Of a DNA stretch of 64,000 nt, positions 42,524 to 63,972 are shown piece by piece. The stretch's first letter is position 1. Each line of letters starts with the position of its first letter. This DNA comes from Archilochus colubris. Its lineage: Eukaryota > Chordata > Aves > Apodiformes > Trochilidae. The position numbers were made by a program, and so were the translations under genes. The notes beneath the pieces were generated by a model. The model had not been told where the DNA came from and did no database searches. It saw only the letters and a program-made list of their open reading frames with translations. The DNA lies in NCBI GenBank assembly GCA_023079485.1, contig CM041083.1, forward strand, positions 112,307,554-112,371,553. Reading direction: 5' to 3'.

Positions 42524-43305
42524 TGTCACGGTTTAACACTGACCCGGCAATTAAACCGAATAACAGACGCTCTCTATTAATCTCTCTCTCCCCTCGATGA
42601 AGAAAGGAGAGAGAATAAGGGAGAGAGACTTATGAGTTGGAAACTAAACTACACAACTTTAATGAAACAGTAATGGTAAATAGGGAAAAATTACTAAATA
42701 TATACAAATATACAGGAAAATGGAAACCACATTCCTCCCCCCTTTCCCCCAATAACTCTCACGTCACCACCGAGGCTGTAGGGCAGCCCTGGGAAAGTCC
42801 AGGCTGGACTCCTGGAGTCGGCAGCAGTCGGGAACCGGAGGCAGGAACACACAGATATGGGCTGGCACGGATCAGGAGCACAGGCAGACGAACGAACCGG
42901 ATCCTTCCAGGATGCCAAGGGAGGAAGGGAAGCAGGAAAAGATCTGGCTCGGCCCACGTGATGCCTCAAATTTATACTGAGTGTGACGTATATGGGATGG
43001 AATACTCTGTTTGGTCAATTCTGGCATCTATCTTGTCCGTTCCTCCCCAAAGGAGGGCTCAGGTGGGACCTCTGTGTCCTCCTGGACGGTAAAATGTTTT
43101 CCTCAGAGCGGAGGAAAGCAGTGTCCTTGGCCTGCATACCAGTCTCTAGCAGTAACTATAAACATCAAGTGTTATCAATCCTAGAAGCACACACACTGTC
43201 TGAGAAACTTACTGTTAATTTTAGAGAGACTACTTACAAGGGACTTAGCTAAAAGCAAAAGTACAGAAACAGAAAACCACCTTTATCCTGGCCCAAACCA
43301 GGACA
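42524..43305 (-). mobile_element. Solo LTR of an endogenous retrovirus
   Basis: The 782-bp element starts TGTCACGGTTT and ends AAACCAGGACA, imperfect inverted termini with TG...CA ends. The flanks CTGAA (42519-42523) and CTGAA (43306-43310) are a 5-bp target duplication. Read on the minus strand it starts TGTCCTGGTTTGGGCC, like LTRs common in neoavian birds. TATAAAT lies at 42976..42970 and a CRE-like TACGTCA just upstream of it, which supports minus orientation, the same as PRDM15. No internal viral genes. A 5-bp duplication fits an ERVL-like (class III) element better than ERVK, but the class is not certain. Confidence 0.9.
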
Positions 43306-43310
43306 CTGAA

Positions 43311-44858
43311 TTAACAAATATTCTCCCTGGTCAGTGGTTAAGATCTGCAGGGAACACAGTGCAGAAAGACCAGCAATACTGCTGTGTGACCTCATGAAAG
43401 GCATTCGTCTTCTAGGACGTCCCTGTGACGCATTCTTCACCAAGAGCAGGCTGCTGACAGGCAGCATTACAGAAGCAGCAATGCCAGTCTTGTTCCAGGG
43501 GCCATCAGATGAGAACAGCAACAAAGGGCTGGAGAAATCACAGCAGCATAAACGTTCTTCAAGGTGGTGGGAACAAACTGGAAAAAATGCTTTTTGCAGC
43601 AAGTACGTTTATTTTCCACACTGCAAAATTTCTCATTCGTCACCCATTTTTACTGTGCTCAGCATAAGGACCTGTCATGCTCTGAAATAAACAGGAATGG
43701 GCTCATGTTTTTTGTATTGGATAAAGCGAGACATCAACTGGCAGGTGCCAAAAAGTGGACTACCTTACATTAGTATTTGTACCTTGTTACAAATTCTTGC
43801 ATGACATTTTTTTTCTCTTTCCCATTTTACAGAAAGCCTAGGAATGGGAGAACTGCATCAAAGTGAACTTTAACAATTCTGGTTTAACAACAGTCCTCCT
43901 CACCCACAGACTTCCAAACTCCTCACAAATCTCAACTGTATGTCCCAAGAGTTTTTGTCAACTCAATGACATTATGATACTCACTCCTGCTAGCAAATTG
44001 AATCACAAAGTGCCATGGTAGCTCACGTGATGGCTCTGAAGACAGACTTCAAGGCTTTTTACCCTCACCTGCTGTTGCTATAGGCCACGTCTGATTCTTT
44101 TTCTTTTCAAGCATCTGTATTAGGAAAATGTTCCATTGAGTGACTTATCCTACCACACCTAATTATGTTGCTCTCTTGCAGAAACAGTCAAAGCTTCTGG
44201 GAATTCCAGAGAGCAATCATTAACTAGTAAACAACCTTGTGAAAAGACACTAAATGAATTGGACTACTGGTTCAAGGTGTAATTCTGACTTCAGTAAAAA
44301 AACAGAAAACCAGAATTTTCTGCTTATATAATTGACTTGGGCGATTTTGTACCTAAAGTGGAGGATGCAGCTAAGCACACAAATTCCAGCTGCAGCACCA
44401 GCCTCTGAACACTCTTCAGTTTTTCATTCAAATTCTCCAGTGGGCTTCTACTAGTGTGAATAAGGAATATGAAAACACAAGTGGGTGTCTACTGGGAATA
44501 TACGTGTGCAAGCAGAATGCACTTAAAAATAGCCTTTGTTTTCTTCATGATGTTGTGTCTCATTTGTTCACACTACTGCTCAAAATAATAGGAAACTATC
44601 TGGCAGAATATCTGGTAAACCACAGCAAGGCCTTGTATTTCCAAGCAATTATGACAACTCCAGCAGTGACTGTTGAGAAGGGGAGCAATTTCAGTACCAG
44701 TGGGAGAGGGCATGGATTAACAGACACGGGTGCTGAGCTTATGCTTTTCCAGCATCACCTGTGGGCACATCCACCCTTCCCTGAGTGAGCGAACCATCTG
44801 CACAGTGTGTTTAACGAACACGAGCAGAAAAACAGCGTACTGCAGAAAAACTATGTGT
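43311..44858. other. PRDM15 intron 1, nothing recognised
   Basis: Stretch between the solo LTR and the promoter island. Contains no recognised gene or repeat. Confidence 0.5.
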
Positions 44859-44934
44859 GTGCCCGTCTCTTTAGTAACTTAAGTTCCGTCGTCAGCCTTA
44901 GTATTACCAGAATGTTCACAGAATCACACAGGAT
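44859..44934. repeat. Direct repeat copy A, left of CpG island
   Basis: GTGCCCGTCTCT, CCGTCGTCAG and AATGTTCACAGAATCACACA are shared, in the same order, with 46352-46435. The last bases match the 3' end of a minus-strand CR1, but the element itself is absent here. Confidence 0.85.
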
Positions 44935-46060
44935 TTTGTGTTTAGAGCGGGGCTATTTCCCTTTCTCAATCCACACACCACAACCTTCCTCCAGACGGCA
45001 GGCACCTGGAGAGCCGGGTCAGGACACAGCCAGCCCTCACGGACCCGCCCCCCTACCCGGTTACCAGAGCTGGCTCCTCCTCCCACACTCTTCCATTAGG
45101 ATCCCTCCCTCACACCTGGAACCAGCCCACTCCCTCCCCAAGGCGAGTCCCTGCCTCGCTGAGCCGCTTTTCGCTCCCGTAGCCCCTCTGCCCGGCAGGG
45201 AGACTCCGCTGCCGCCCGCACCAGCCCCGTGGGGCCCTTTCCCTCACAGCGCCCGCACTCGCCCCCGAACCAACGGCTCTACCGGCCGAGCCCCGCCCGT
45301 AGGGACATTTCCCCCCCCCCCCGCTCCTCCCTTCTTCCCTCCCCGCCGCTACACAGCTCAGCGGATCGCCCCAAGCCTCTGCAGGGGGTTGCCCTGGGCC
45401 ACCTGACACACCGCCCCGGCGAGGCCGGCAGCCCGGCGGCGGTTCCGGAACCTGCCGGTACCGCGGAGCCTGTGTGTGTGTGTTATGCGCGGTGTGAACG
45501 TGTGCGGGGAGGGCTGCGGCCTCAGCGTAGCTCCGCGGAGTCGCCCGGGTGCTGAGCGGCGGGACCACGGCGCAGACACCAGGAGCCCAGCGGGCTGCAA
45601 GGGCCCAGACCGAGGATCCGGGACCGGCTCCGCCGGGTTTTGCCTCGGACCCGCCTCGCCCCCCTCCCTACTGCCCTCCCTCCGCGCGCGGCGGCGCGGC
45701 CGCTGTAACAAAGAACAGGCGGCATGGAGGAGGCAGCGGCGGAGGAGGAGGCGGTGGGGCCGCAGCCGCCGCTGCCGCCCCGGGAGCCCTCGCCACCGCC
45801 CTCGCTTCGGCCCCGCGCACCCCGGGGAGAGGCGGGCGGGGAGAGGAGGCGCGGCGGGCCGGGCGGCGCAGGGCGGTGGTACGGGGGTCCCTGCTTGGGG
45901 GGTCCCTCGCGTGGGCTGGGGGGAGTGACAGGGAAGGGCGTGGGGGGGGGGTTCGCGGCGGGCGGGATCGCGGGGAACCGGCGTTACCTGCCTGGGGAAT
46001 GGCCAGACCCGGATCGGATCCGGACTCCGGGTTCCGATCCGCTCCGGAAACTACGCGCCA

Positions 46061-46067
46061 CCGGAAG
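46061..46067 (+). promoter_or_regulatory. ETS-type site CCGGAAG
   Basis: Perfect CCGGAAG core within the PRDM15 island, about 20 bp from the ZNF143-like motif. ETS (for example GABPA) and ZNF143 sites often occur together in housekeeping promoters. A seven-base match can arise by chance in GC-rich DNA. Confidence 0.4.
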
Positions 46068-46087
46068 CCAGCCCGTCCATCCGCAAA

Positions 46088-46106
46088 GCACGGCGGGAAG
46101 TGTAGT
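46088..46106 (-). promoter_or_regulatory. ZNF143/SBS-like motif
   Basis: On the minus strand the site reads ACTACACTTCCCGCCGTGC. It agrees at about 15 of 19 positions with the SBS consensus for ZNF143/THAP11, which is typical of CpG-island core promoters within about 100 bp of the start site. It lies just upstream of the predicted PRDM15 first-exon donor, in the expected place. Confidence 0.6.
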
Positions 46107-46351
46107 CCGGTGGGGAAGGGGGTGGCGGCGACCGGCGTCTTCATCGCCTGGGTCCCCTCTAGCCGGAGCGGGGGCGGTCTGCCCGGCAGCCGCCGGACCT
46201 TCCGCACCGTTTCCCCCCAGCCGGGCCCATTGCCAGGCGGGTGCAACACCTATGCAGGGGGATAGGCGCTGCCTCCCTCGCTGACGGCCCCGGGCTGGGC
46301 TGGGGGAGGAGGGCGGCTGCCATGGAGCTGGGTTTGGATCAAGAATCCCGA

Positions 46352-46435
46352 GTGCCCGTCTCTGTAGGAATTTAAGAATTCCGCTTCCGTCGTCAGTCTT
46401 AGCATTAGTAGAATGTTCACAGAATCACACAGGAT
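46352..46435. repeat. Direct repeat copy B, right of CpG island
   Basis: Second copy of the 44859-44934 segment, with a few small gaps and substitutions. It runs directly into the CR1 at 46413-47034. Confidence 0.85.
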
Positions 46436-47034
46436 CAGCTGGGTTGGAAAGGACCTCTGAGATAAGTCCAATCCTTGATCCAATACCACTGTGGTACCAG
46501 ACCATGGCACTGAGTGCCACATTCAGTCTCTTCTTAAAAACCTCCAGGGATGGAGAACACCCCACCTCCCTGGGCAGCCCATTCCAATGCCTGATCACCC
46601 TCTCTGTAAGGAATTTTTTCCTAATATCCAACCTAAGCCTCCCCTGGCAGAGCTTAAGTCCATGCCTTCTTGTCTTACTGATGGCTGCCTGGGAGAAGAG
46701 ACCGACCTCCCCCTGGCTACACCCTCCTTTCAGGGAGTTGTAGAGATTGATGAGGTCTCCCCTGAGCCTCCTCTTCTCCAGACTGAACACCCCCAGCTCC
46801 CTCAGCCCTTCCTCACAAGACTTGTGCTGGATCCCTTCACAGCCTCCTTGCTCTCCTCTGGACCTGCCCCAGCACCTCAATCTTCCTGAACTGAGGGGCC
46901 CAGAACTGGACACAGGACTCAAGGTGTGGCGTCACCAGCGCTAAGTACAGAGGAGGAATCCCTTCCCTGGGCCTGTTGGCCACACCAGATGTTACCAGAG
47001 CCCAGCCACAGCCACAGGTCCCATTCAGCAACAA
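46413..47034 (-). mobile_element. CR1 fragment, minus orientation
   Basis: Read on the minus strand it shows typical CR1 3' sequence ending in GTTGGAAAGGACC-complement and CCTGTGTGATTCTGTGA. Same strand as the genes, immediately upstream of the PRDM15 promoter. Frame broken, 5' truncated. Confidence 0.9.
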
Positions 47035-48146
47035 CCAGCGATGGCTGCTTTTTTTTTTATATCTAATGGGCAGCTGCTGAGACCTGGTACCCAGGCAACA
47101 AAGCGCATGGACTCAATGCCCTCCTCAGCTAGAAGAGTTTTGAACTCCCAGTGTGGGTTACTGTGCTGCTCACCCTTTCCCAGCTGAAAGAGGTGGCGTG
47201 CAAACAAGAACAGCCCTAGAGTGGCAGAAGCCAGGGCCAAGGAGTACCTGGGCTTCATGTATTAAAGCAAGATGCCCCAACTTCTAGTTCTGGTAAGAAG
47301 TGTTACCTACACTGGAGTCCCTCTAAAGCCTTTAGCAGGGCTGCCTGCCACTGTGGTGTGACTGGCCAGTCTGCACAGAGCACCACTGAAGATTCAACGA
47401 TGATGGAAAAAAGGCTCCAGCTCTGTCCTCTCCAGGCTCTTCTCAGGGCTACAGCTTTAACAGCTGGGGAAATCCAGGCCCTTTCTCACTGCTCACTTTA
47501 TCCATCCCCTCTTCTGTTTCTGAAGTACCATTTCAACATTTCAAGTGTGGCTGTTCGTTTTAAGTGCTTGGGTATAGTGAAACTATGTAGCATTTGAATT
47601 AATTTAATGAAGGGGAACAGTTTATTCTAAAAAAATAACTCCCCAGAAGTTTTCAACAAGCACAGTAGTAGTAAAGGAAATTGTTCAAGTCTCTAACCAC
47701 AAGCACATGTAATTTGTATTTTAGAAGACATAGTTTTGCATAGTCTTCTTTTACTTACTTTCTCTGTACATTTCATATTCATATTCACAATGATGTCTTT
47801 GGGCCCTCGCTCAGGTTTCTCTAGCATCCAGTGCACAAGGATTCCTACCTTTCTGCAGAATTAACATCAGTCTGTGAACATTAATCTTGCACTAGGCTTG
47901 CTAGGGCTGAGAGATTAAAAAAAAGAAGGACCTTTGCATTAATTGTTGAGGAATGATGAAATGGAAGGAAAGAGCATGGTTATCCTACTTGTAGTGCACT
48001 CACTTTGTCAGAGTAAGTATTAACTAAGACATAATAGTTACCTGTATATTTCCTGGCTGAAGCAGTATGGATTTACAATGTGCGTAAGTCTGGACCCTGC
48101 AGCTCCAGATTTTTTTATTTTTTTTATTTGATCAGTGTTCCTACTA
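47035..48146. other. Intergenic, nothing recognised
   Basis: Between two CR1 fragments. No exon seen; a short T-rich tract lies near 48112-48129. Confidence 0.5.
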
Positions 48147-48745
48147 ATCATAGAATGGTTTAGGTTGGAAGGGATGTCTAAAGGTCATCCAGTCCAACTC
48201 TCCTGCAGTAAGCAGGGACGTTCTCAACTAGATCAGGGTGCTTAGAGCCTTGTTGAGCCTCACCTTGAATATCTCCAGAGATATCTCAGGGATATCTCAG
48301 CAACCTCCCTGGGCAACCTGTTGCATTTTTCCACTACCCTCATGGTAGAGAACTTTTCCCTAACATCCAGTTTAAATCTATTCTCTAATTTAAAACAACT
48401 GCCCCTCATCCTATCACTGCAGGGCTTTGAAACAGCCCTTCTCCAGCCTTCTTGTTGACCCCCTTCACATACAATTGGGTATCCCCAGACCCTTCTCCAG
48501 GCAGAACAATCCCAGCTCCCTCAGCCTGTCTTTTTAGGAGAGATGTTCCAGCTCCCTGATCATCTTCATGGCCCTCCTCTGGATCCACTCCATCATGTCC
48601 ATGTCCTCCCTGTATTGAGGGCTCCAGAGCTGGATGCAGTACTCCAGGTGAGGTCTTACCAGAGCAAAGGGGCAGAATCACCTGTGTTGATCTGCTGGCC
48701 ATGCTTGTTTTGATAAACTTGTCCTTTTTGCTCTTGTGTGAATGG
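48147..48745 (-). mobile_element. CR1 fragment, minus orientation
   Basis: Begins on the plus strand with ATCATAGAATGGTTTAGGTT and GGTCATCCAGTCCAACTCTC, the complement of a CR1 3' end, and runs to about 48745. It contains the complement of the CAGTACTGCATCCAGCTCTG-type segment. Different subfamily from the 46.4-kb copy. Confidence 0.9.
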
Positions 48746-51700
48746 CACCACACAAATTAAAAAACATCTCTGAGGATTAGAGTAGGAAGGAAAAGGCTAG
48801 ATGGGAGACTATTAAGAAATTTCAGCTGAACACTTCAAGAACATAGGCATAGAAACATTGGCAGTAATTCCCAGTAATGTAACCTACAATTTCTTTGCAA
48901 AAGAAGGTAAAACACCCACTTTGGGAAGGAAAATAAAACAACAGTTGTGACTCTTTTCATGTGAATACCTATTTTTGGTGGGTTTTGTTTTTGGTTCTCC
49001 CATCCCCCAGTCTAATACCATTTTATGGCAGCACTAATTTAGAACATAACTTTCCAGTAATATGATCACAAGAGAACCTCATTCTCAGGCTGTGCTCATT
49101 AGTATTTGCTTCTTTAAAGCCTCCAGACCCTAGCTCTCCTCCCCCTTTGCTCCCAAAATTACAAATGGTTTCATAATAAAACGAGTTCCACAGTGCCGCT
49201 TTCCATTAGATTCCCACTGAGTCCATGTTTCAGGCAGTTTCTCAAAGGACAAGAAGTAGCCACCTGATATGGCCTGGGTTATCAGAAACAACCCGCAGTG
49301 TCAGCACAGTGTAGGTGGAGAACTCTGCTCCTGAATAAACAGGTAAATGGGCTGTACTAAGCAACAGGTCAAATGAGTGAAGGAGAGCAGAAAACCATCT
49401 GTTGTGCATGGCTGACTAGGCATGTAGAGCAGTACACTGTACAGAGACAGTTGGCTTTTATTTTATGTACAGTGATAGTTATTTTAAAAATCCACAGGCT
49501 TTTTAGTGATATAATAAATCTGTACATCATAGACTCCTTAATTGCACCAACTTTTTTGTGTTGGTTAAAAAACACCACCAGAGAAGAAGTGACTGTCACA
49601 GTTGTATGCAAGAAAAAAGTATTTTACCCCACCAAAACATAACACATTACTGGGAAAAACAGTTACAGTATTGGAAAGACCTCAGACCCACCCTTCCAAG
49701 CTACTTTGCCCTCACGTCAGCACCTTGCATAGCAATAGTTTGGATATCCTGAGTGAAATTATATTATTCACCCTAAACCTAAAATAATCACCCTTGTTAG
49801 ATAGTTTATCTTAAATTGCTTGTCACTAAGGCTGTGGCTTAGCAATGTGCAGAAGTGTATGCTGACTTTAAAAACATGAATAAATCTACTTAGACCCTGT
49901 GGAGGTCGAAGTATGAGGTCAGCTGTTCCCACTCACAATGGGAATGTCTTAGCCTGGAGCTACGGTATACTTGATTATGTACTTAAGCATTTATCTGAAA
50001 CTTCAGCTCTACAATTGAAAAACTGCAATAAGCTAAAATAAAAAAGCTACACAGCTCCCACCCTGCATACAACTCTTGCTCTTTGTAACTCCTAGAGCTA
50101 CCAGAGCTGAAAAAGATGTTAAAACAAAAGCAAGATTCTTATTTTGCTTTCCCACACACATTTAGTGGCTCTTTATGTTTCCTTTTTCCTATAACACTTT
50201 GCATATCAAGAACACCAAAACTTTGTAAGAAACACACAGCAGAAGGCTTCCACTCAAAAGCCAGGAAGGTGATGCAGTACTAGGAAATGCTGTAATATTT
50301 CATTGATTCTCAAAACTGGTATCAATGCCAGGCAAAAGAACACTGCAAAAAAAGCAGAACTGCAAGCCAAGTCCTCTCAAGAGCAAGACAGTAAATACAG
50401 GTCTGTTTGCCCTGGAACTCCAACCTCTCTCCCAAAGAAAGAGCAGAGGAAAAACAAAAATCTAACAAAGCTTGAGAATAAAGCCATATTTTTATGGGGC
50501 AAAGTTTATGATCTGTCCATTAAGAAATTTTCCAAGGGTATTTTGCTTTTTAAATTAATATGAACTTTTTTCCATGATGACATGCCATCTCCCTTCCTGC
50601 CACCTAAAGTCCACAAGCTTCATATGTAGCTAAGAGTGAAGTGACTTTCATTTCTTCTTGGAGTGAATTAGATATGATAAAGGATCCACTTCTCCTGAAA
50701 ATTACCTTTAAAGTGATCTCAGTCATTTTAAGAAAGTTACCTACCTTGTATTCACACTTGAGATATTAGGTAGTTTCATTGTGTCAAACTACAAAGAGAA
50801 ACTAACTTCTTGTACTACTTACTCGGCCAAAATCCACAATAAAGCCAAGGCAGATCTTGGTTAAGTAAGGATGCAGGTTGTCTCCATCAAAGGAAATAAA
50901 CAAGCTAAAATGTCATACAGCAAAACAAGCCACAAACACAGATTAAGAAGGTTCAGTTGTGGGCAGAAAAATTAGGAAAAGATAATCAAACCTTCATCTC
51001 TTAGACCTCATGAAATAAATAAGATGCCTTAATTGTTGTACAGAACATCCAGAAGGGTAAGAAAAGGGGGAAAAAGGGAGAAACATTTCACAGGTTCTTT
51101 CCAAGCTATTGTTCTGAAGTAATTAAATTGGAAGACGGAAAATGAGAAGTTTTCACTGTGTAGTATCACACAGGAATTTGTTCTACTCTTCAAATGTGAG
51201 ATAATTAAAATAACAAAGATTACAAAACCTAAAAAAGCAAATTTATTCCCTTCGGCATCCTCCACACAACTGCAAAGGAAACGAGCAGCTCCCAACAGGA
51301 TACGCTGCAGTGTTAGTTAAGCCAGTTTACAAACCCAGTCCTCTCTAGCCAAAGCAGTAGCAAAGCTCCTGCTGGCTGTCAGGATCCATCTCACAGTGAC
51401 CTAAATACGAGTACACAAAAAACGTATATCCTCAGATCTCCTGATTTTAAATGACAATCAAATCTTCTATGAAGGTGGGAGCAGGAATTCAGTATTATGG
51501 GCCTTAGGGGTTGTCATGACTGAGCAACTCAGTTGTCTCTTTGTGTTTAGTACTTTAGCTTGTTTTTACAACAAATTATTTGTAGAGGAGTAAGAAGAGG
51601 TGAGGACCACGTTGGTCAGATATGGAGGTCAAACATAAAACCAAATGATGTGTATTTTCCTGAGGAGTGAAGGCAGTTACAAAATAGGATTCCCTTTTTA

Positions 51701-53536
51701 CCCCAAATGCCTTGCTTTCCTCTCCTTAATAACTCATTCTCTCTCAATATATGTCAGCCCAAACTTTCACACATTTTGCAGTACAAAATGCTCTTGGTTC
51801 CCACCATCAAGGCTCACATTTGGGCAGTCACCAAGACATTAATAAAAAAGAAACAAAAAACCCACTTTGTGTATCTGTTCTTTGAACTAAGCTATACACA
51901 AACCATACTCCTGTATTCTGCAAGTTATTGAGTATCATTTCCACCCCATTCTACAGTACATAATAAAGCTTTGTACATTAAAGTCACAGTTCAGTAATTT
52001 AAGCAGATTTCAAGGAGTGTTAGGTGCTTGGTTTACATTCCCAGTTCCACAGCTCTTCACTTTTAGTGCAGGGGGGTGCTACACATAGAGCTCAGTCTTG
52101 CTTTGATTTCTTGGACTTGGTGATCAGTTGTGGACTTCTCCTTCAGCAAACAAGAGCTCCTCGTAAGTCAAAAGGAAGTCAAAGGAAAAAGTGTATGTTG
52201 AGAGAACACGGTATCTTATATATATTTTTTTTTAATGTTCATATCATCAGCCACTGTTAGACAAATGAAGAAACCTAACTTCTATTGTGTATTAAATTAC
52301 CAACAAATAAAAGTGTTCAAACATATTCAAGCTGAACAAACCTGTATTACTGAACTGGGATTCCTAAGCATGCTGTATCTCTAGAAGACTCATTTGTAAC
52401 CAATTTTCAAAATACATCATATTAAAATGCCTATAAGTATTTTCATAATAAGCAGCAGGGTTAAATGTACAACTATTTGATAGTCTGCACTGCTGTACTA
52501 CCCCAGTGATTTTAAGAGGTTACACAGAAACTATTTTTAAACAGCAGGCTCAGTGAAAAGATTTTGACAATTCATTTCTTCTACCCTTTTATTTGTAAAA
52601 AAGAAACCAGCCCCCTCTATTTGTCTTTGTAAAAGTATTTACCAACAAATATACTGTCCATTAGAAGTTTTGAAATGTTTCTGTTCTTTAGTGACTTTTT
52701 ATTTTTGAAGAGCAGTTCAAGCTGAAAGCCCAAATACCTGCCAAAGTGCTGGATGTGTTAAGGGGAGGAAAGAGCAGAGGGAAATTACTGCTGGCAAAGC
52801 AGGCACTAATCTATCATCTATTCATGTCAATAATTTTGATGGAATGGATTTTTCCTTGGCTAAAGAGAAAAAGTTTGGTCCTTTGTCCTCAGAAAGAAAA
52901 TAGATGGTAGAAAAGTACAGGTATGCATGAAAGATGGTACCTGTGAGAAAAGTGATATTTTACTCTTCTTAATAGCCAAAACAAGAATTTTGCCTTTACT
53001 TTCATCATTTTTCCTTTTAATTGAAAGGAACCAACTGCAATATTCAGTGAGGGAAGAAGTAAAAAAACTCACCCAAACTACTCACCCAACTAACCACATG
53101 ATAGATAGCATTGTTAGATCTAGAAACTGAAAGACTACTAAGGGAATCATTATTAGTATTTTTTTATTAGCTGTCTTCACAACTGTGTTTTCTAAGATCT
53201 CATTCAGTGTTTGGCAAGTGAAACAAGCTGCCTATAAAAAGCATATCTAGGTTTAGATATACTCTAGCCATCACTTATTGCTTCTAGCTTTGAATTTGAT
53301 ATGATGGTTAATATACTTGTCTCACAAGTACCCAGGGGAAGGAATTAGGGCCCTTAAGGTAGGTTTTTGCATTAGCAATGCAGCTTCACACAGGGAAGAA
53401 AAGCCTCATATAAGAATTCGTAAATGTTTTGTTTGTGAGTAGACTCAAATAAACCTAAAAAAAAGTTCTGTTTTTTTTTTAAGCATAACTTATGCACAGA
53501 ACATGAAACAATAGGCTAGTATAAGTATTTGCATAA

Positions 53537-53542
53537 TTTATT
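53537..53542 (-). terminator. C2CD2: Second candidate C2CD2 poly(A) signal
   Basis: AATAAA on the minus strand about 630 nt after the C2CD2 stop, in an AT-rich stretch. It would give a longer 3'UTR. Confidence 0.35.
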
Positions 53543-54049
53543 GATTTATGGCTAACATCAGAGGCATCTCTCCACCTACACAGACTGAGCAGTTATTACA
53601 GCAGGCTATAGTTATTACAGTAGGCTATCGTAATCAGCATTTTAGTTCCACTTCTGAAAACTTACCCATTTCTAAATTACAAGACAAACTGGATCTGGGT
53701 CTCTCTTTTCCCTTTTAGCCTGATTAGATAAACAACTCGAGACTTGCATTGCTACTATTCCAGGCTGCAGTAAGGAAGCACAGTAGTATCTTCTCTCTTT
53801 GTGGTGCTTCAGCCATACAGAAGGTACGGTGTTTCAGTTCTTAGCTCCCTGTTAATGTAAACCAGGTGCTTACATGCAGGCCTTCCCCACCTGCACCATT
53901 CCACATCCTCCCCCATCTTCTACAATAAACCACACAGACCTCCAAAAGGTGCCACGATACAATTAGTGCCGCTTGTATTTGGAGGAACAACTTCATAATC
54001 AGAGAGAAAAAGCGTTCTGTAAAAACAAGCAAAAAAGACAAGCTTTCTG

Positions 54050-54055
54050 TTTATT
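54050..54055 (-). terminator. C2CD2: Candidate C2CD2 poly(A) signal
   Basis: First canonical AATAAA on the minus strand after the C2CD2 stop, about 120 nt downstream. A second one is at 53537..53542 and a third near 53163. Which is used cannot be told from sequence. Confidence 0.4.
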
Positions 54056-54174
54056 CCTGGACCACTGTACCAGCGAACATCATTTTATGCAAGTCATCAG
54101 CCATATTTGTATTCTCTAGTACTGCTCTGTAAACAAATGGTCAACTGATGGTCACATATCCCACCAGAGAGTGT

Positions 54175-63972
<9,798 letters not shown>

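Larger units (their letters stand above)
45988..46120 (-). other. PRDM15: Predicted non-coding first exon of PRDM15
   Basis: A strong 5' splice site on the minus strand, CCAGGCAG then GTAACG, puts the exon's left edge at 45988. The right edge (transcription start) is not defined by sequence. It would fall near the ETS and ZNF143-like motifs at 46061-46106. The exon would splice to the acceptor at 41339. Inference from splice consensus only. Confidence 0.5.
45000..46300 (-). promoter_or_regulatory. PRDM15: CpG-island promoter of PRDM15
   Basis: GC-rich, CpG-dense stretch upstream of the PRDM15 ATG exon, with GC boxes, CCGGAAG and a ZNF143-like motif, and no TATA box. Runs of C near 45310 and of G near 45942 mark its borders. 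No other open gene begins here. A short conserved-looking peptide PCRLFFVT can be read on the minus strand near 45,710-45,735 and resembles part of the long human PRDM15 N-terminus as I remember it. It does not continue in frame here. Confidence 0.8.
48746..54174. other. Intergenic / C2CD2 3' flank, nothing recognised
   Basis: AT-rich. No exon, RNA gene or repeat family recognised. The rightmost part will include the C2CD2 3'UTR, of unknown length. Confidence 0.5.

Noticed and set aside
42637..43092. 151-codon plus-strand open frame
   Set aside because: It lies inside the solo LTR, on the strand opposite to the element's transcription. No viral protein similarity is expected there or seen.
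45549..46265. 238-codon plus-strand frame in the CpG island
   Set aside because: GC-rich DNA with stop codons depleted. Composition is Gly/Arg/Ala only and no family is recognised.
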